This document shows, piece after piece, positions 35,659 through 45,323 of a stretch of DNA of 64,000 nucleotides (within the stretch, counting starts at the first letter, position 1; each line of letters opens with the position of its first letter). This DNA is from Butyricimonas faecalis (lineage in GTDB: Bacteria > Bacteroidota > Bacteroidia > Bacteroidales > Marinifilaceae). The position numbers were made by a program, and so were the translations under genes. Under the pieces are notes generated by a model, which ran no database searches, had not been told where the DNA came from, and was given only the letters and a program-made list of their open reading frames with translations. The stretch lies in NCBI RefSeq assembly GCF_003991565.1, contig NZ_CP032819.1, positions 2,232,001 through 2,296,000 of the forward strand. The letters are read 5' to 3'.

Positions 35659-36912
35659 TTATTTATTTTCTAATCCTTCTTTCAATTTCTCGATCTCTTC
35701 CCGTTGACGCACGTGAATCATGTGTCCCATCTTCTTGTACTTCGTGTACATATAGAACTCGTTCTTCTCGTTACAAGTCATTTCAATCGGCTCTCGTCCC
35801 ACGATTTCAATGCCGTATCCGGTCAAACCATTAATTTTTAACGGGTTATTGGTCATCAAAATCATTTTTTTCACACCCAGATCAGCCAGAATCTCTGCCC
35901 CGGTACCATACTCACGCAAGTCTGCCTTAAACCCAAGAGCAATATTCGCCTCCACGGTATCCATTCCCTCATCTTGCAAATGATAGGCCTTCAATTTATT
36001 AATCAAACCGATACCCCGACCTTCTTGACGCATGTACAATAATACGCCACGACCTCTTTCGCCAATTCTACGCATTGCCTCTGCCAACTGATCACCACAA
36101 TCACAACGCAAAGAACCGAACACGTCACCCGTCAAACACTCTGAATGCACCCGACACAATACCGGCTCTCCATCCGTCACGTCCCCCTTCACCAAAGCGA
36201 TATGATGTTCCCCATTGATTTTATTCACATACCCGTAAGCCTTAAAGTCACCATACTTCGTTGGCAGATCGGCCTCCGTCACCCGCTCTACCAAGATCTC
36301 GGTTTTTCTGCGATAAGTAATTAAATCCGAAACCGTTATCATTTTCATGTTATGCGCCTGGGCAAACTCTTTCAATTCCGGGGTACGCATCATTGTTCCG
36401 TCCTCCCGCATAATCTCACAACACAGACCACACTCTTTCAGTCCGGCAATCCGCATCAAGTCCACCGTGGCCTCCGTGTGTCCCATACGCTCCAGCACGC
36501 CACCTTTCTTTGCCTCCAATGGGAACATGTGTCCCGGACGACGAAAATCCTCCGGTTTCGCATCATCCTCTACCGCCTTCATTGCGGTTATGGAACGCTC
36601 CAATGCAGAAATACCCGTGGTCGTATCCACATGATCGATAGATACCGTGAATGCCGTACAATGGTTATCCGTGTTCTTGGCAACCATCTGTTCCAACCCT
36701 AACTTCGTGGTCAAGACCTTACTCATTGGCATGCAAATCAAACCTTTGGCATAAGAAGCCATAAAGTTCACGTTCTCCAATGTGGCAAACTCGGCGGCAC
36801 AAATCAAATCCCCCTCGTTTTCCCGATCCGGATCATCCACGGCGATAATCATCTTTCCTGCTCTCAAATCTGCAACAGCCTCTTCTATCGTACTAAATTT
36901 AAACTCTCCCAT
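35659..36912 (-). CDS. ribBA: Bifunctional DHBP synthase / GTP cyclohydrolase II
   Basis: A 417-aa fusion. The N-terminal DHBP synthase (residues 1-200) shows [15 protein letters not shown] and [15 protein letters not shown]. The C-terminal GTP cyclohydrolase II (residues 205-400) has the zinc ligands in [18 protein letters not shown] and the catalytic [10 protein letters not shown]. Together they start both branches of riboflavin synthesis from ribulose 5-phosphate and GTP. The spacer before it holds the TAAAAAC/CTAAAAG leader repeat. Confidence 0.96.
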   Translation of the reverse strand: MGEFKFSTIEEAVADLRAGKMIIAVDDPDRENEGDLICAAEFATLENVNFMASYAKGLICMPMSKVLTTKLGLEQMVAKNTDNHCTAFTVSIDHVDTTTGISALERSITAMKAVEDDAKPEDFRRPGHMFPLEAKKGGVLERMGHTEATVDLMRIAGLKECGLCCEIMREDGTMMRTPELKEFAQAHNMKMITVSDLITYRRKTEILVERVTEADLPTKYGDFKAYGYVNKINGEHHIALVKGDVTDGEPVLCRVHSECLTGDVFGSLRCDCGDQLAEAMRRIGERGRGVLLYMRQEGRGIGLINKLKAYHLQDEGMDTVEANIALGFKADLREYGTGAEILADLGVKKMILMTNNPLKINGLTGYGIEIVGREPIEMTCNEKNEFYMYTKYKKMGHMIHVRQREEIEKLKEGLENK

Positions 36913-36968
36913 ATCTTAATACTTTTAATTTTATCCCCTTAAACTTTTAGTTTTTATCTTTTAACTTT
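36913..36968 (-). repeat. A-rich leader repeat before ribBA
   Basis: On the minus strand AGTTAAAAGATAAAAACTAA and AAGTTTAAG precede the ribBA start. The same words lie before yidC and, in inverted orientation, before phoU. Confidence 0.5.
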
Positions 36969-37616
36969 CTAAAATCCATTCGCCAACAAAAAATCCAATG
37001 TCAACCCACCCTTTGACTCTGCCGGGGCTGCCGGACGCATTAATTTTTCCACGTATTTAGCAATCACATCATTTTCCAGGTTCACTACATCACCAATCTT
37101 TTTCTTCACTAATGTCGTTTCATCCTGCGTGTGAGGTATAATGGAAACCGTAAAACCCGTATCCGTCACGGCCACGACGGTTAGACTGATCCCATCGATC
37201 GTGATAGAACCTTTATCCACGATATAACGCAATAGCTCTGCCGGAGCTGAAATCATGATCCAAACGGCATTCTCGTCTTTCTCTCTCCCCACAATCTTTC
37301 CAACTCCATCAACATGCCCCGACACGATATGTCCACCCAAACGCCTGTTCAACGTCAACGCCCTCTCCAAATTCACCCGGTCCCCAACGTGCAGTTCTCC
37401 CAAATTGCTACGTGACATTGTCTCCGGCATCACATCCGCACAGAAACTCCCGTTAGCAAAAGAGGTCACCGTCAAGCAAACCCCGTTCGTGGCAATACTA
37501 TCCCCCACGTGCAGATCCTCCAATACCTTCTTCGCTTGTACTTCCAGCACCACACTCCGGTTTCCCCGCTTGATTCCCCGTATGGTTCCTATTTCTTCGA
37601 TTATACCTGTAAACAT
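36969..37616 (-). CDS. ribE: Riboflavin synthase alpha chain
   Basis: A 215-aa protein with two lumazine-binding repeats. It begins with the invariant MFTGIIEEIGTI and shows GDSIATNGVCLTVTSF in repeat one and KGSITIDGISLTVVAV in repeat two. It dismutates two ribityllumazines into riboflavin and a recycled pyrimidine. Standard length; second gene of the operon. Confidence 0.95.
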   Translation of the reverse strand: MFTGIIEEIGTIRGIKRGNRSVVLEVQAKKVLEDLHVGDSIATNGVCLTVTSFANGSFCADVMPETMSRSNLGELHVGDRVNLERALTLNRRLGGHIVSGHVDGVGKIVGREKDENAVWIMISAPAELLRYIVDKGSITIDGISLTVVAVTDTGFTVSIIPHTQDETTLVKKKIGDVVNLENDVIAKYVEKLMRPAAPAESKGGLTLDFLLANGF

Positions 37617-37694
37617 GCTAATTTCAGATTTACAATTTATGCTTTTAGATTTCCTCTCTCAATATTCCTTCTTTTAATCCAGAAATCCATTTAC
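37617..37694 (-). repeat. A-rich leader repeat before the riboflavin synthase gene
   Basis: The minus-strand spacer includes CTAAAAGTTAAAAACG near ribD and AAATCTAAAAGCATAAATTG close to the riboflavin synthase ATG. Confidence 0.5.
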
Positions 37695-38804
37695 CTATTC
37701 GTTTTTAACTTTTAGTTTCAAAAGAACATCGTCACCCATGTTCAGTACATTTTTCAATTCGAGGTTTATGGCATCAGCCATTTTCTCCACTCCGAGACCT
37801 TCCACCGGCGTCTTGGCACTCATGCCACCCACAATCTTCGGAGCGATAAAAGCATACAATTCATCCACAAGCCTCTCTGCCAAAAATGTATAATTCAAAC
37901 TACCCCCGCCTTCTAACAAAATAGAGTCAATTCCGGACTGTCCCAATAGCACCAACAAGTTCTTGACATCTACAAGTCCTTCCTTTTCTTCACAAAGCAA
38001 CATCTCCACCCCCGTTTCCTGCAAGGCTTTTACTCTCTCTTCCGGAGCAAAACGAGTATAGGCCACAATCGTACGATACTCACCGGCAGTTTTCACAAGC
38101 TGGCTCTCCAACGACAAACGGGCATTACTATCTACCACCACTCGTATCGGTTGCCTGACACCACGTCCCTCGATCCGACAATTCAGCAAAGGATCGTCCG
38201 CCACGGCCGTTCCGATTCCAACTAATACGGCCATAAAACGATGTCTCAACTCATGCACGTAAGCTCGTGCTTCCGCTCCCGTGATCCATTTCGAATCACC
38301 TGTCCGAGTCGCGATCTTTCCATCCAGCGTCATTGCCGCTTTTAGTGCCACCCAAGGCAATTTTGTCGATATATATTTCAAAAATACCCGATTCTGCTCC
38401 CGCAAAGCCTCTTCCTCAATCCCGCAAACCACCTCGATTCCGGCCTCTCTCAACAAGGCTATCCCTTTACCCGCCACCAAGGGATTAGGATCTTCCATCC
38501 CGATTACCACACGGGCAATTCGATGCTCAATGATAGCCTCTGTACAAGGTGGGGTCTTTCCATAATGGCAACAAGGTTCCAACGTCACGTACATCGTGGC
38601 TCCCTCCGCAGGAACCGCGCAATTCTTGAAAGCATTCCTCTCCGCATGCCATTCACCGTATCTCTCATGCCATCCTTCCCCGATCACCTTTCCATTCTTC
38701 ACAATCACGGCTCCCACCATCGGGTTCGGATTCGTGAATCCAACTCCTCGTTCGGCAAGTTCCATCGCCCGTCGCATGTATTCAATATCTTCCTGTCTCA
38801 CCAT
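37695..38804 (-). CDS. ribD: Bifunctional diaminohydroxyphosphoribosylaminopyrimidine deaminase / reductase
   Basis: About 369 aa. The N-terminal deaminase has the zinc site HAERNAF and PCCHYGKTPPC; the C-terminal reductase starts near LPWVALKAAMTLDGKIAT and has the NADPH-binding GGGSLN. It performs the second and third steps of riboflavin synthesis. ATG 38804 is chosen because an unusually good AAAGGAGG lies eight bases before it, while the TTG at 38810 would be too close. It is the first gene after the FMN riboswitch. Confidence 0.95.
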   Translation of the reverse strand: MVRQEDIEYMRRAMELAERGVGFTNPNPMVGAVIVKNGKVIGEGWHERYGEWHAERNAFKNCAVPAEGATMYVTLEPCCHYGKTPPCTEAIIEHRIARVVIGMEDPNPLVAGKGIALLREAGIEVVCGIEEEALREQNRVFLKYISTKLPWVALKAAMTLDGKIATRTGDSKWITGAEARAYVHELRHRFMAVLVGIGTAVADDPLLNCRIEGRGVRQPIRVVVDSNARLSLESQLVKTAGEYRTIVAYTRFAPEERVKALQETGVEMLLCEEKEGLVDVKNLLVLLGQSGIDSILLEGGGSLNYTFLAERLVDELYAFIAPKIVGGMSAKTPVEGLGVEKMADAINLELKNVLNMGDDVLLKLKVKNE

Positions 38805-38830
38805 ATTCAAAACCTCCTTTAAACAAAAAT

Positions 38831-38853
38831 CCCCGAATGCATAACATTCGGGG
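38831..38853 (-). terminator. Riboswitch-controlled terminator before ribD
   Basis: On the minus strand CCCCGAATG-TTATG-CATTCGGGG is followed by ATTTTTGTTT, directly before the ribD ribosome-binding site. It sits 46 bases downstream of the FMN aptamer, the expected place for an expression platform acting by transcription termination. Confidence 0.8.
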
Positions 38854-38899
38854 CATTAGATCTATATTGTATGAATATAATATCAATTACAACTAAATA

Positions 38900-39014
38900 T
38901 CTCCTCTATCATCCGGACTTTAACCGTCGGTTTCAGAATTTCACTGAATCAATCCCTCGCAAGGGAGTCGCGGACTATAACCGCCGGTAGGGAGTTGCAC
39001 CCTGCCCCGAAGAA
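38900..39014 (-). promoter_or_regulatory. FMN riboswitch (RFN element)
   Basis: Read on the minus strand it begins CTTCGGGGCAGGGTGCAACT and contains the conserved CCCTACCGGCGGTTATAGTC, GTGAAATTCTG and CCGACGGTTAAAGTCCGGAT, ending near AGAGGAG. These are the canonical RFN blocks. FMN binding should favour the downstream terminator and shut off ribD-ribE-ribBA-ribH. Confidence 0.95.
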
Positions 39015-39028
39015 ACATTTTACAAACA

Positions 39029-39059
39029 CAAAAGTAGAAATAATTCTAATGATAACAAA
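39029..39059 (-). promoter_or_regulatory. Promoter of the riboflavin operon
   Basis: On the minus strand TTTG (39059-39056) and TACTTTTG (39036-39029) are separated by 19 bases, exactly the phylum consensus, and transcription would start just before the riboswitch. Confidence 0.8.
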
Positions 39060-39161
39060 CAAGTAAAGAATAATTCATGTTTTTTTCTGCAAACAAATCC
39101 CGTTCCGTTCATCGGAAGTTCCCTCCCGAGAAATATAACCGGCCTCCCCGTTTCACGTCCA

Positions 39162-39902
39162 TCACATCCGTTTTTTCATCATCTTCCACGTGTTCGTGAT
39201 CAGGAAACTCTCCTCCATCTGGTCAATCATCTCCATGAATTTCGAAATCGGTATGGCAAAAGACAATAGATTACTGTCCGTACATAATCTTGCCGAGGGA
39301 TCGAACATCCCAAGTACCGCTCTTTTCGTTCCCTCTACTTGTTCCCGGTAAGGATAATAAACAATAGAGGTACATCCCGCCCCGAAAGGAGAGATCACCG
39401 CATCCGGTTTTGAACTATTAAAACCAGCTAACGTGAAAAGTCCCGAAATAACGTCTGCCGGAGCAAAAAAGAACACGGCCTCCGGTTCGTCCTGTTCCGT
39501 CAAGTGATCCCAACGCTTGAACACGAGACAATCACCTTTTCTCGGCAGTTCATGAATTGTCTTCAAAAAAGCATTTACCTGTTCCGATGTCCGTTTATAA
39601 CGCTCGCAGTGAGGTTCATTTTCCCCGTGAGAAAGAAAATACTCGAATCCCTCTCTCATACCTTTACTAAATCCAAGGTAAAACTTTCCCCCGCCACACC
39701 CCACGGACTCCGGTAAAAAGCAAAGCGATTCACCTCTACGAACCCGCCCAAGCTGGGCTATGATACAAGTATGCCCCACCGCCTTTTTCATGATCATGGC
39801 ATTATTATTTTCTTTTGAATAATAAAATGCAACAGGAAGCTCGGCATCATTGAAATATTTTTTCCAAAGAGAAATAAACTGATCTCGCTTAACTATATCC
39901 AT
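39162..39902 (-). CDS. DUF169 family protein
   Basis: A 246-aa soluble protein. It shows features of DUF169: an early LPVAFYYS, the cysteine-rich CGGGKFYLGF near residue 70, FFFAPADVISGLFTLAGF and a later FGAGCTSIVYYPY. The family is found in anaerobes and its function is unknown; conserved cysteines suggest metal or cofactor binding. It lies upstream of the rib promoter on the same strand and is a separate unit. Family assignment is from motif memory. Confidence 0.65.
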   Translation of the reverse strand: MDIVKRDQFISLWKKYFNDAELPVAFYYSKENNNAMIMKKAVGHTCIIAQLGRVRRGESLCFLPESVGCGGGKFYLGFSKGMREGFEYFLSHGENEPHCERYKRTSEQVNAFLKTIHELPRKGDCLVFKRWDHLTEQDEPEAVFFFAPADVISGLFTLAGFNSSKPDAVISPFGAGCTSIVYYPYREQVEGTKRAVLGMFDPSARLCTDSNLLSFAIPISKFMEMIDQMEESFLITNTWKMMKKRM

Positions 39903-40038
39903 ACCCTTCTAATTTTAGTATCAAGCAAATATAAATTATTTTTTGGTTAAAAACAAATGAATCATCCACACGGGTGACCAACGAACGAGATTCCAGCACT
40001 AGTATTCGCCAATATAGACGAGATCCCCCAATAAAAAC

Positions 40039-40074
40039 ATTCCCCGGATCAGCAACACGGCCAACCCGGGGAAT
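40039..40074 (-). terminator. Terminator after the M13 peptidase gene
   Basis: ATTCCCCGG and CCGGGGAAT pair perfectly across an 18-base loop, and on the minus strand GTTTTTATT follows. Confidence 0.75.
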
Positions 40075-40095
40075 CATACCACAAAAACTTACCTA

Positions 40096-42132
40096 TTACC
40101 AGATAGAAGCTCTTTCTTCAACCGGCAAAAACAAAGCATCGCCCTCTTTCACTCCAAAAGCATCGTACCACATGCTAATATGAGGAAGTGCGGCATTCAC
40201 ACGCCACCGTCCCAAAGAGTGAGGATCGGATTTCGTTTGCAAACGGATTTGCTCGTCACGAATATTACCCGCCCACACGTTACCGTATGAAAGGAAGAAA
40301 CGTTGTTCCGGCGTGAAACCATTCTCATCTTTCCCAAGCGGATTCTCGCTCATAGCTTTTTGTAAAGCCAAATATGCAACCTGCAAGCCACCATGATCGG
40401 CAATATTCTCCCCTAAGGTCAACTCTCCATTAGCCATCAAGCCGGGCAACACCTCTATTTTATTAAAGTAATCCACTAACACTTGAGCTCGTTCCTTGAA
40501 ATTCTTTGCATCTTCCGACGTCCACCAATCTTTCAAGTTTCCATCCTTATCATATTGACGACCTTGATCATCAAACCCGTGAGTCATTTCGTGACCGATA
40601 ACCACTCCGATGGCTCCATAATTACAAGCATCATCAGCATTCATATCAAAGAATGGGTATTGAAGAATAGCTGCCGGGAAACAAATTTCATTCGTCGTCG
40701 GGTTATAATAAGCATTTACCGTCTGAGGGGTCATCAACCACTCGTCTTTATCTACCGGCTTGCCAGCCTTAGCAATCATCTTATCGTAATCAAAATGATT
40801 GGAACGTACGATATTATCCCAGTAAGAATCATTTTTAATCTCCAGATTAGAATAATCCTTCCACTTGTCAGGGTAACCGATCTTCACATGGAAGGCAGCT
40901 AATTTCTCCAAGGCCTTCACTTTTGTCTCTTCACTCATCCATTCCAAACCTTGAATACGTTCGCCCAAAGCCTTCTGCAAGTTAGCCACCAACTTCGTCA
41001 TACGTTCTTTGGCCGCTGCCGGGAAATATTTCTCGGTATACATTTGACCCACAGCCTCTCCCAACACGCCATTCACCGTACTCACGGCACGTTTCCAACG
41101 CGGTTGCATTTCTTTTCTACCGGAAAGCGTTTTCCCGTAAAAATCAAAATTCTGAGCCACGAGAGCATCACTCAAATAAGAAGAAGCCGCATTGATCACG
41201 TTCCATTGCAAGTATGATTTCAACACGTTCAAATCCTCTTTTTTCAACAAATCGGCAACCGCTTTAATTTCACCCATCTGCCCCACGTTCACTTCTTGCA
41301 GATCCTTCAACCCAATCGTTGAGAAATAAACATCCCAGTTAATTTCCGGAACTTCTTTCTTCAACTGAGCTACAGAAATCTTGTTGTAGTTGGCATACGG
41401 ATCACGCAATTCTACAGCAGATTTAGAATTTTCGGCCAAACGAGTCTCCACTTTCATCACGTCAGCAGCAGCTTTTTGTGCCTCATCGGCAGTAAATCCT
41501 GCCAATTGGAACATTTTAGCCACATGCTCTTCAAATTTCGCACGAATCTCTTTCGTGTGCTCGTCATTATCCAAGTAATACTCACGTTCGCCCAAACTCA
41601 GACCTCCTTGATATATTTGCGCAATGTTCATGGAACTGTTCATATCATCGGCTCCCACGTATAACCCAAAGAAAGGTCCGAAACCATCCCGATGCATCGT
41701 GGCAACTTTCTGTGATAACACACTCCGATCCTTCATCGCGGCCAATTGATCCAAGTATCCCTTGATCGGGGCTACTCCATCCGCATTCAACTTAGCACTA
41801 TCCATGGCAATATTATACAAATCACCCACTTTCTGAGCGACACTCCCCGGTTGAGCCTGTTGTTTCGCCAGTTCCTCGATCAAGCTCTTGATCTGGGTAC
41901 GATTATTTTCTGCCAATTGATCAAACGAACCAAATCTGGAGTACTCATCCGTAAGCGGGTTCGCTTTCATCCATCCTCCACACGCGTACTGATAAAAATC
42001 ATTTCTCGGATTAGCAGTCTGATCCAGGTTTGCAAGACGAATCCCGCCTTTCTGGTCTGCTTCTTTTTTACTATTGCAACTTGTAGCCATCAATGCCAAA
42101 GCAATAAAAGGTAAATAAAATTTTGTTTTCAT
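40096..42132 (-). CDS. M13 family zinc metallopeptidase (neprilysin/PepO type), lipoprotein
   Basis: A 678-aa protein with signal ending LMATSCNSKK. The N-terminal half is the helical M13 lid; the catalytic half has HEMTH at 514-518, the third zinc ligand E575 in GENIADHGG, substrate-binding NAYYNPTTNEICFP, and the C-terminal tryptophan typical of the family (ASIW). It cleaves peptides on the amino side of hydrophobic residues in the periplasm or at the surface. It is probably the last gene of an operon with yggL and the fucosidase. Confidence 0.94.
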   Translation of the reverse strand: MKTKFYLPFIALALMATSCNSKKEADQKGGIRLANLDQTANPRNDFYQYACGGWMKANPLTDEYSRFGSFDQLAENNRTQIKSLIEELAKQQAQPGSVAQKVGDLYNIAMDSAKLNADGVAPIKGYLDQLAAMKDRSVLSQKVATMHRDGFGPFFGLYVGADDMNSSMNIAQIYQGGLSLGEREYYLDNDEHTKEIRAKFEEHVAKMFQLAGFTADEAQKAAADVMKVETRLAENSKSAVELRDPYANYNKISVAQLKKEVPEINWDVYFSTIGLKDLQEVNVGQMGEIKAVADLLKKEDLNVLKSYLQWNVINAASSYLSDALVAQNFDFYGKTLSGRKEMQPRWKRAVSTVNGVLGEAVGQMYTEKYFPAAAKERMTKLVANLQKALGERIQGLEWMSEETKVKALEKLAAFHVKIGYPDKWKDYSNLEIKNDSYWDNIVRSNHFDYDKMIAKAGKPVDKDEWLMTPQTVNAYYNPTTNEICFPAAILQYPFFDMNADDACNYGAIGVVIGHEMTHGFDDQGRQYDKDGNLKDWWTSEDAKNFKERAQVLVDYFNKIEVLPGLMANGELTLGENIADHGGLQVAYLALQKAMSENPLGKDENGFTPEQRFFLSYGNVWAGNIRDEQIRLQTKSDPHSLGRWRVNAALPHISMWYDAFGVKEGDALFLPVEERASIW

Positions 42133-42239
42133 ATCATCAATTTTCTAGTCTTCTTGTCCTAACGAAAAACATTCGTAAAATTCTTTCAACCAACAAATCA
42201 CATTCACGATTCATATCATTGAATACAAACACCCCTCGC

Positions 42240-42560
42240 TTACCACCCGTACCAGGCATCTCTCAACTCACCGACAGCGATGGTCTCCAAATTCTGCCCG
42301 TGTTCATCAAACCATTGCCGTACGATTTCCCTATCTTCCGGGGTCACGCTACCACGTTCACGCGTAATAAATCCTCCGCAAACATGGGAATTCCAACCGC
42401 CCCCCATCTCCAAAGAATGGTCGTTCAACAAACCGGCCAACTCCTGCAACCACTCTTCAACCACCGCCATTTCCGTATCAGCCTTAAATTTTGCATCAAA
42501 AGAAAATCCCAGTTCCCGGAACTCCCCTTTATGCAATTTCTTACGTAATCTCTTTTTCAT
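42240..42560 (-). CDS. yggL: YggL/DUF469 family 50S-associated protein
   Basis: A 106-aa basic protein starting MKKRLRKKLHKGEF with RELGFSFDAKF, then GGGWNSHVCGGFI and VRQWFDEHGQ. This is the pattern of YggL (DUF469), reported in enterobacteria as a 50S-binding protein. It lies between the fucosidase (20-base gap) and the M13 peptidase, an odd context for a ribosome factor. Confidence 0.8.
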   Translation of the reverse strand: MKKRLRKKLHKGEFRELGFSFDAKFKADTEMAVVEEWLQELAGLLNDHSLEMGGGWNSHVCGGFITRERGSVTPEDREIVRQWFDEHGQNLETIAVGELRDAWYGW

Positions 42561-42579
42561 ATTTTTCTATACTATTTTA

Positions 42580-44670
42580 TTATTCTAGTTCAACCCGTAT
42601 ATCTCGTAGCCCCATATCACTGTTATTGTTAGCAGGATGGGCCATTCCGAGACGACAATCATGAATTTCTCCTTGATAGAGTTTCATTGATTTCAAACGA
42701 AGTTTATACTCCTCTTGCTTCACATTTGGATTCATCAAATAAGTCACTTCGGTCCCATAACGATTGTGTAACTTCACCACCAACCGGTTAACCCCCTTTT
42801 TCAAATGCAGTTTGATGACTTCATTCGTCCGGGGAATTCCACCTACATACGTTCTCAGCAATACCGTCTCTCCATTTAAGGCAACCTGCACCCCATCAGC
42901 AACACCCAATTCTACCAACACATCCTGTTCTCGATCACTCGTCAACTCATGTAACACATGTATCGATTGTTTTTCCTGCATCGGAACACGTAAAGCTTTT
43001 CCCACTTTAAAATCATCCCACAAACGCCATCCCTTCACATTTTCGTTTATCTCTTCCTTGACTCCCAAAATATTTCCATTAAAACGATCTGCCCGAGGCG
43101 TGTGCATATACACCTTACCCCACGTAATCCCCTCCGGATAATTATTCAATTTCTGCACGTCTCCTCCCTCCAACGTCACCACCTGCTCCTTCCCGTCAAT
43201 AATCAAACGAAGTTCTTTTCCTCGATCTCCAGCCGTGTAAACAATTGCCGGAACAATCGTCTTCCCGGATTTTTTGAAATTCCAGCTAAAACCAACCGTA
43301 CTCCGGAAACTAGAATAATAATCCATGCTAGAATAAGCATACACGGGGATAGCATTTACCGATGATAACTCGCTTGTTTCAAGAATCTGATCAGGAATTA
43401 CCCGAAAGGCTCCAGCACATTCCAACTTCACCACGACCATCCCCCGGTCCGGCTTCACATCCCCGGGAATACTTATGGATACGGTCTGCCCATTCTGTTT
43501 CAACGTCAAGACCTTTCCGTCTGCTAACAAATTCGCTTTTTTCGCTTTCCCGATCAACCCGTTCAACATGATATTCCGATCAGCAGGAACCTGCTCAACA
43601 AATAAATAAAGATTATTCCCTTTACAAGTAATATCTCCCCATTCAACGGCATGATCAAAGGGATTCGCCTTTGTATTATAAATTGCCTCCCCGTAACGTT
43701 TCATCCATTTCCCCATGGCCAACAAGGCATCCCGTTCAAATTCCACCACGGAACCATCTCCCCTCGGACCAATGTTCAACAAGAAATTACCTCCCCGACT
43801 TACCACCTTCACCAAACTGCGCAACTTCTCATCAATCTTTTTATCCAAACTTCCCCGCTCCTGCCAAGAACGATAGCTCCATGTCTCGTCAAAAAACGAA
43901 GCCGGGGTTTGCCAGGGCACTCCAATCTTGTAATTCGGGTAAGCATTATCTGCCATTACGGCAAAATCTCCCCGGTCATTTCCCAAACGCCCGCTCACCA
44001 TACACTGCGGTTGCAAACGATTCACAAGATCATACAATTCCTTACTCTGTTGTCCACTCAAAGAACCCATATCAAACCAGATTTCAGAAACCGGACCGTA
44101 ATTTGTCATGATCTCTTCCACCTGATGCATACTGAACGCATGATGTTCCTTTGAAATCGCATCTGCATTATGAGGCGTAATACCATTGCCGGGGAAGTTC
44201 CAATCGATCAATGAATAATAAACCGCAAACTTCACCCCCTGCCGCCGGCAAGCCTCCGACAACTCTTTCATCACATCCCGCTTAAAAGGAGTAGCATCCA
44301 CGATATTATATTTAGTGTACTTGGAGTGATACATACAGAAACCGTCATGATGCTTCGACGTGAACACGATGGATTTCATCCCTGCCGCTTTTGCCAAAGC
44401 CACCACGGAATCAGCATTCCATTTCTCCGGATCGAATACTTTCGCCACCGCTTCGTACTCCGCTTTAGGAATCTTGGCAAAAGATTGTATCTGTTCGCTA
44501 TATCCGGCACGAACCGGCTGTTCCTTCCATACACCTCCCAGCTCAGAATACAATCCCCAATGGATAAACATGGAGAATTTTTGATTCACCCAATCTGGAT
44601 TGGGCTTTTGCTGTCCAAAAGCAAATTGCACGCCTAACAACAAAACAACTAAACATCCGCGTAATAACAT
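42580..44670 (-). CDS. GH29 alpha-L-fucosidase
   Basis: About 696 aa with a signal peptide (LLRGCLVVLLLGVQFAFGQQ). The GH29 barrel begins DWVNQKFSMFIHWGLYSE, followed by FTSKHHDGFCMYHSKYT and the nucleophile region EIWFDMGS, with GNFLLNIGPRGDG near residue 305. The C-terminal 250 residues form beta domains that may bind carbohydrate. It should release fucose from host or dietary glycans in the periplasm. ATG 44670 is chosen over the GTG nine bases upstream. Confidence 0.92.
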   Translation of the reverse strand: MLLRGCLVVLLLGVQFAFGQQKPNPDWVNQKFSMFIHWGLYSELGGVWKEQPVRAGYSEQIQSFAKIPKAEYEAVAKVFDPEKWNADSVVALAKAAGMKSIVFTSKHHDGFCMYHSKYTKYNIVDATPFKRDVMKELSEACRRQGVKFAVYYSLIDWNFPGNGITPHNADAISKEHHAFSMHQVEEIMTNYGPVSEIWFDMGSLSGQQSKELYDLVNRLQPQCMVSGRLGNDRGDFAVMADNAYPNYKIGVPWQTPASFFDETWSYRSWQERGSLDKKIDEKLRSLVKVVSRGGNFLLNIGPRGDGSVVEFERDALLAMGKWMKRYGEAIYNTKANPFDHAVEWGDITCKGNNLYLFVEQVPADRNIMLNGLIGKAKKANLLADGKVLTLKQNGQTVSISIPGDVKPDRGMVVVKLECAGAFRVIPDQILETSELSSVNAIPVYAYSSMDYYSSFRSTVGFSWNFKKSGKTIVPAIVYTAGDRGKELRLIIDGKEQVVTLEGGDVQKLNNYPEGITWGKVYMHTPRADRFNGNILGVKEEINENVKGWRLWDDFKVGKALRVPMQEKQSIHVLHELTSDREQDVLVELGVADGVQVALNGETVLLRTYVGGIPRTNEVIKLHLKKGVNRLVVKLHNRYGTEVTYLMNPNVKQEEYKLRLKSMKLYQGEIHDCRLGMAHPANNNSDMGLRDIRVELE

Positions 44671-44921
44671 AATAAACACTTTTACAATTTAAACACTTTA
44701 CACAAAATAGAGGCTGTAAATATAGTATTTATCAACGTTTTTAAAGCCCATTGGCCAACAAAATTATTCATAATCCAGCGTGAGTTCGATATAAGGATTA
44801 AATTATTTTTTTGAATATTACAAGCATAGTGATAAAAATATTCGGCATGTATTGTAGCATTTCAGGTTATGTAGACGCTTAATTGAAACAACAAAATTAC
44901 AACAAATCATCATCACTAGCA

Positions 44922-45040
44922 GATCACTACCGTGTATAAAATTTTTAGTAAGCTATTAGAATGCTATTAAAACGCTATTCCGTATAGCGTTTTAATAGGG
45001 TTTTAATAGCGTTCTAATAGCGCTTTACACGGTAGTGATC
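44922..45040. repeat. Palindromic element C: perfect 15-bp arms and seven 11-bp tandem units
   Basis: GATCACTACCGTGTA (44922-44936) and its exact complement (45026-45040) bracket seven contiguous 11-bp units from 44952 to 45028: GCTATTAGAAT, GCTATTAAAAC, GCTATTCCGTA, TAGCGTTTTAA, TAGGGTTTTAA, TAGCGTTCTAA, TAGCGCTTTAC. The unit orientation flips at the centre, so the whole 119-bp element is a near-palindrome. Confidence 0.85.
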
Positions 45041-45231
45041 CGGATGTAATCATGTTTCAATCCTGATTTCGTGTATTAGGTCGGACTATATACCGGATTA
45101 TTTTCCCACGACTATCTCTTCTAATTCTTTACAAGTCCTCGCACGAGCGCTCTTTTTGTTTTATGCTGATTTATTTCGAACTTACGTCAATCTAACATCA
45201 TTTATTACATACAATTAATTGTAATAAAATA

Positions 45232-45263
45232 AGGGATACCCCGGAAAGTTCCGGAATATCCCC
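45232..45263 (-). terminator. Terminator after the ABC transporter operon
   Basis: GGGATA...CCGGAA and TTCCGG...TATCCC pair around a short loop, and on the minus strand the stem is followed by TTATTTTATT. It ends the 45.3-48.6 kb unit and possibly all of locus 2. Confidence 0.75.
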
Positions 45264-45323
45264 ACACAACAAGAAAACTCTCATGAGATAACACGTTTAC
45301 CCCATACTTAATTTTCACTTCTA

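Larger units (their letters stand above)
44680..45323. other. Intergenic region between the fucosidase and the ABC transporter
   Basis: This 644-base AT-rich gap has no convincing gene. It holds palindromic element C (44922-45040) and the ABC operon terminator (45232-45263). The first 240 bases should contain the fucosidase promoter, but no clean TTTG-N19-TAnnTTTG is seen. Confidence 0.6.

Noticed and set aside
44952..45028. CRISPR array
   Set aside because: The units are contiguous 11-bp repeats without spacers, and no cas genes are present.
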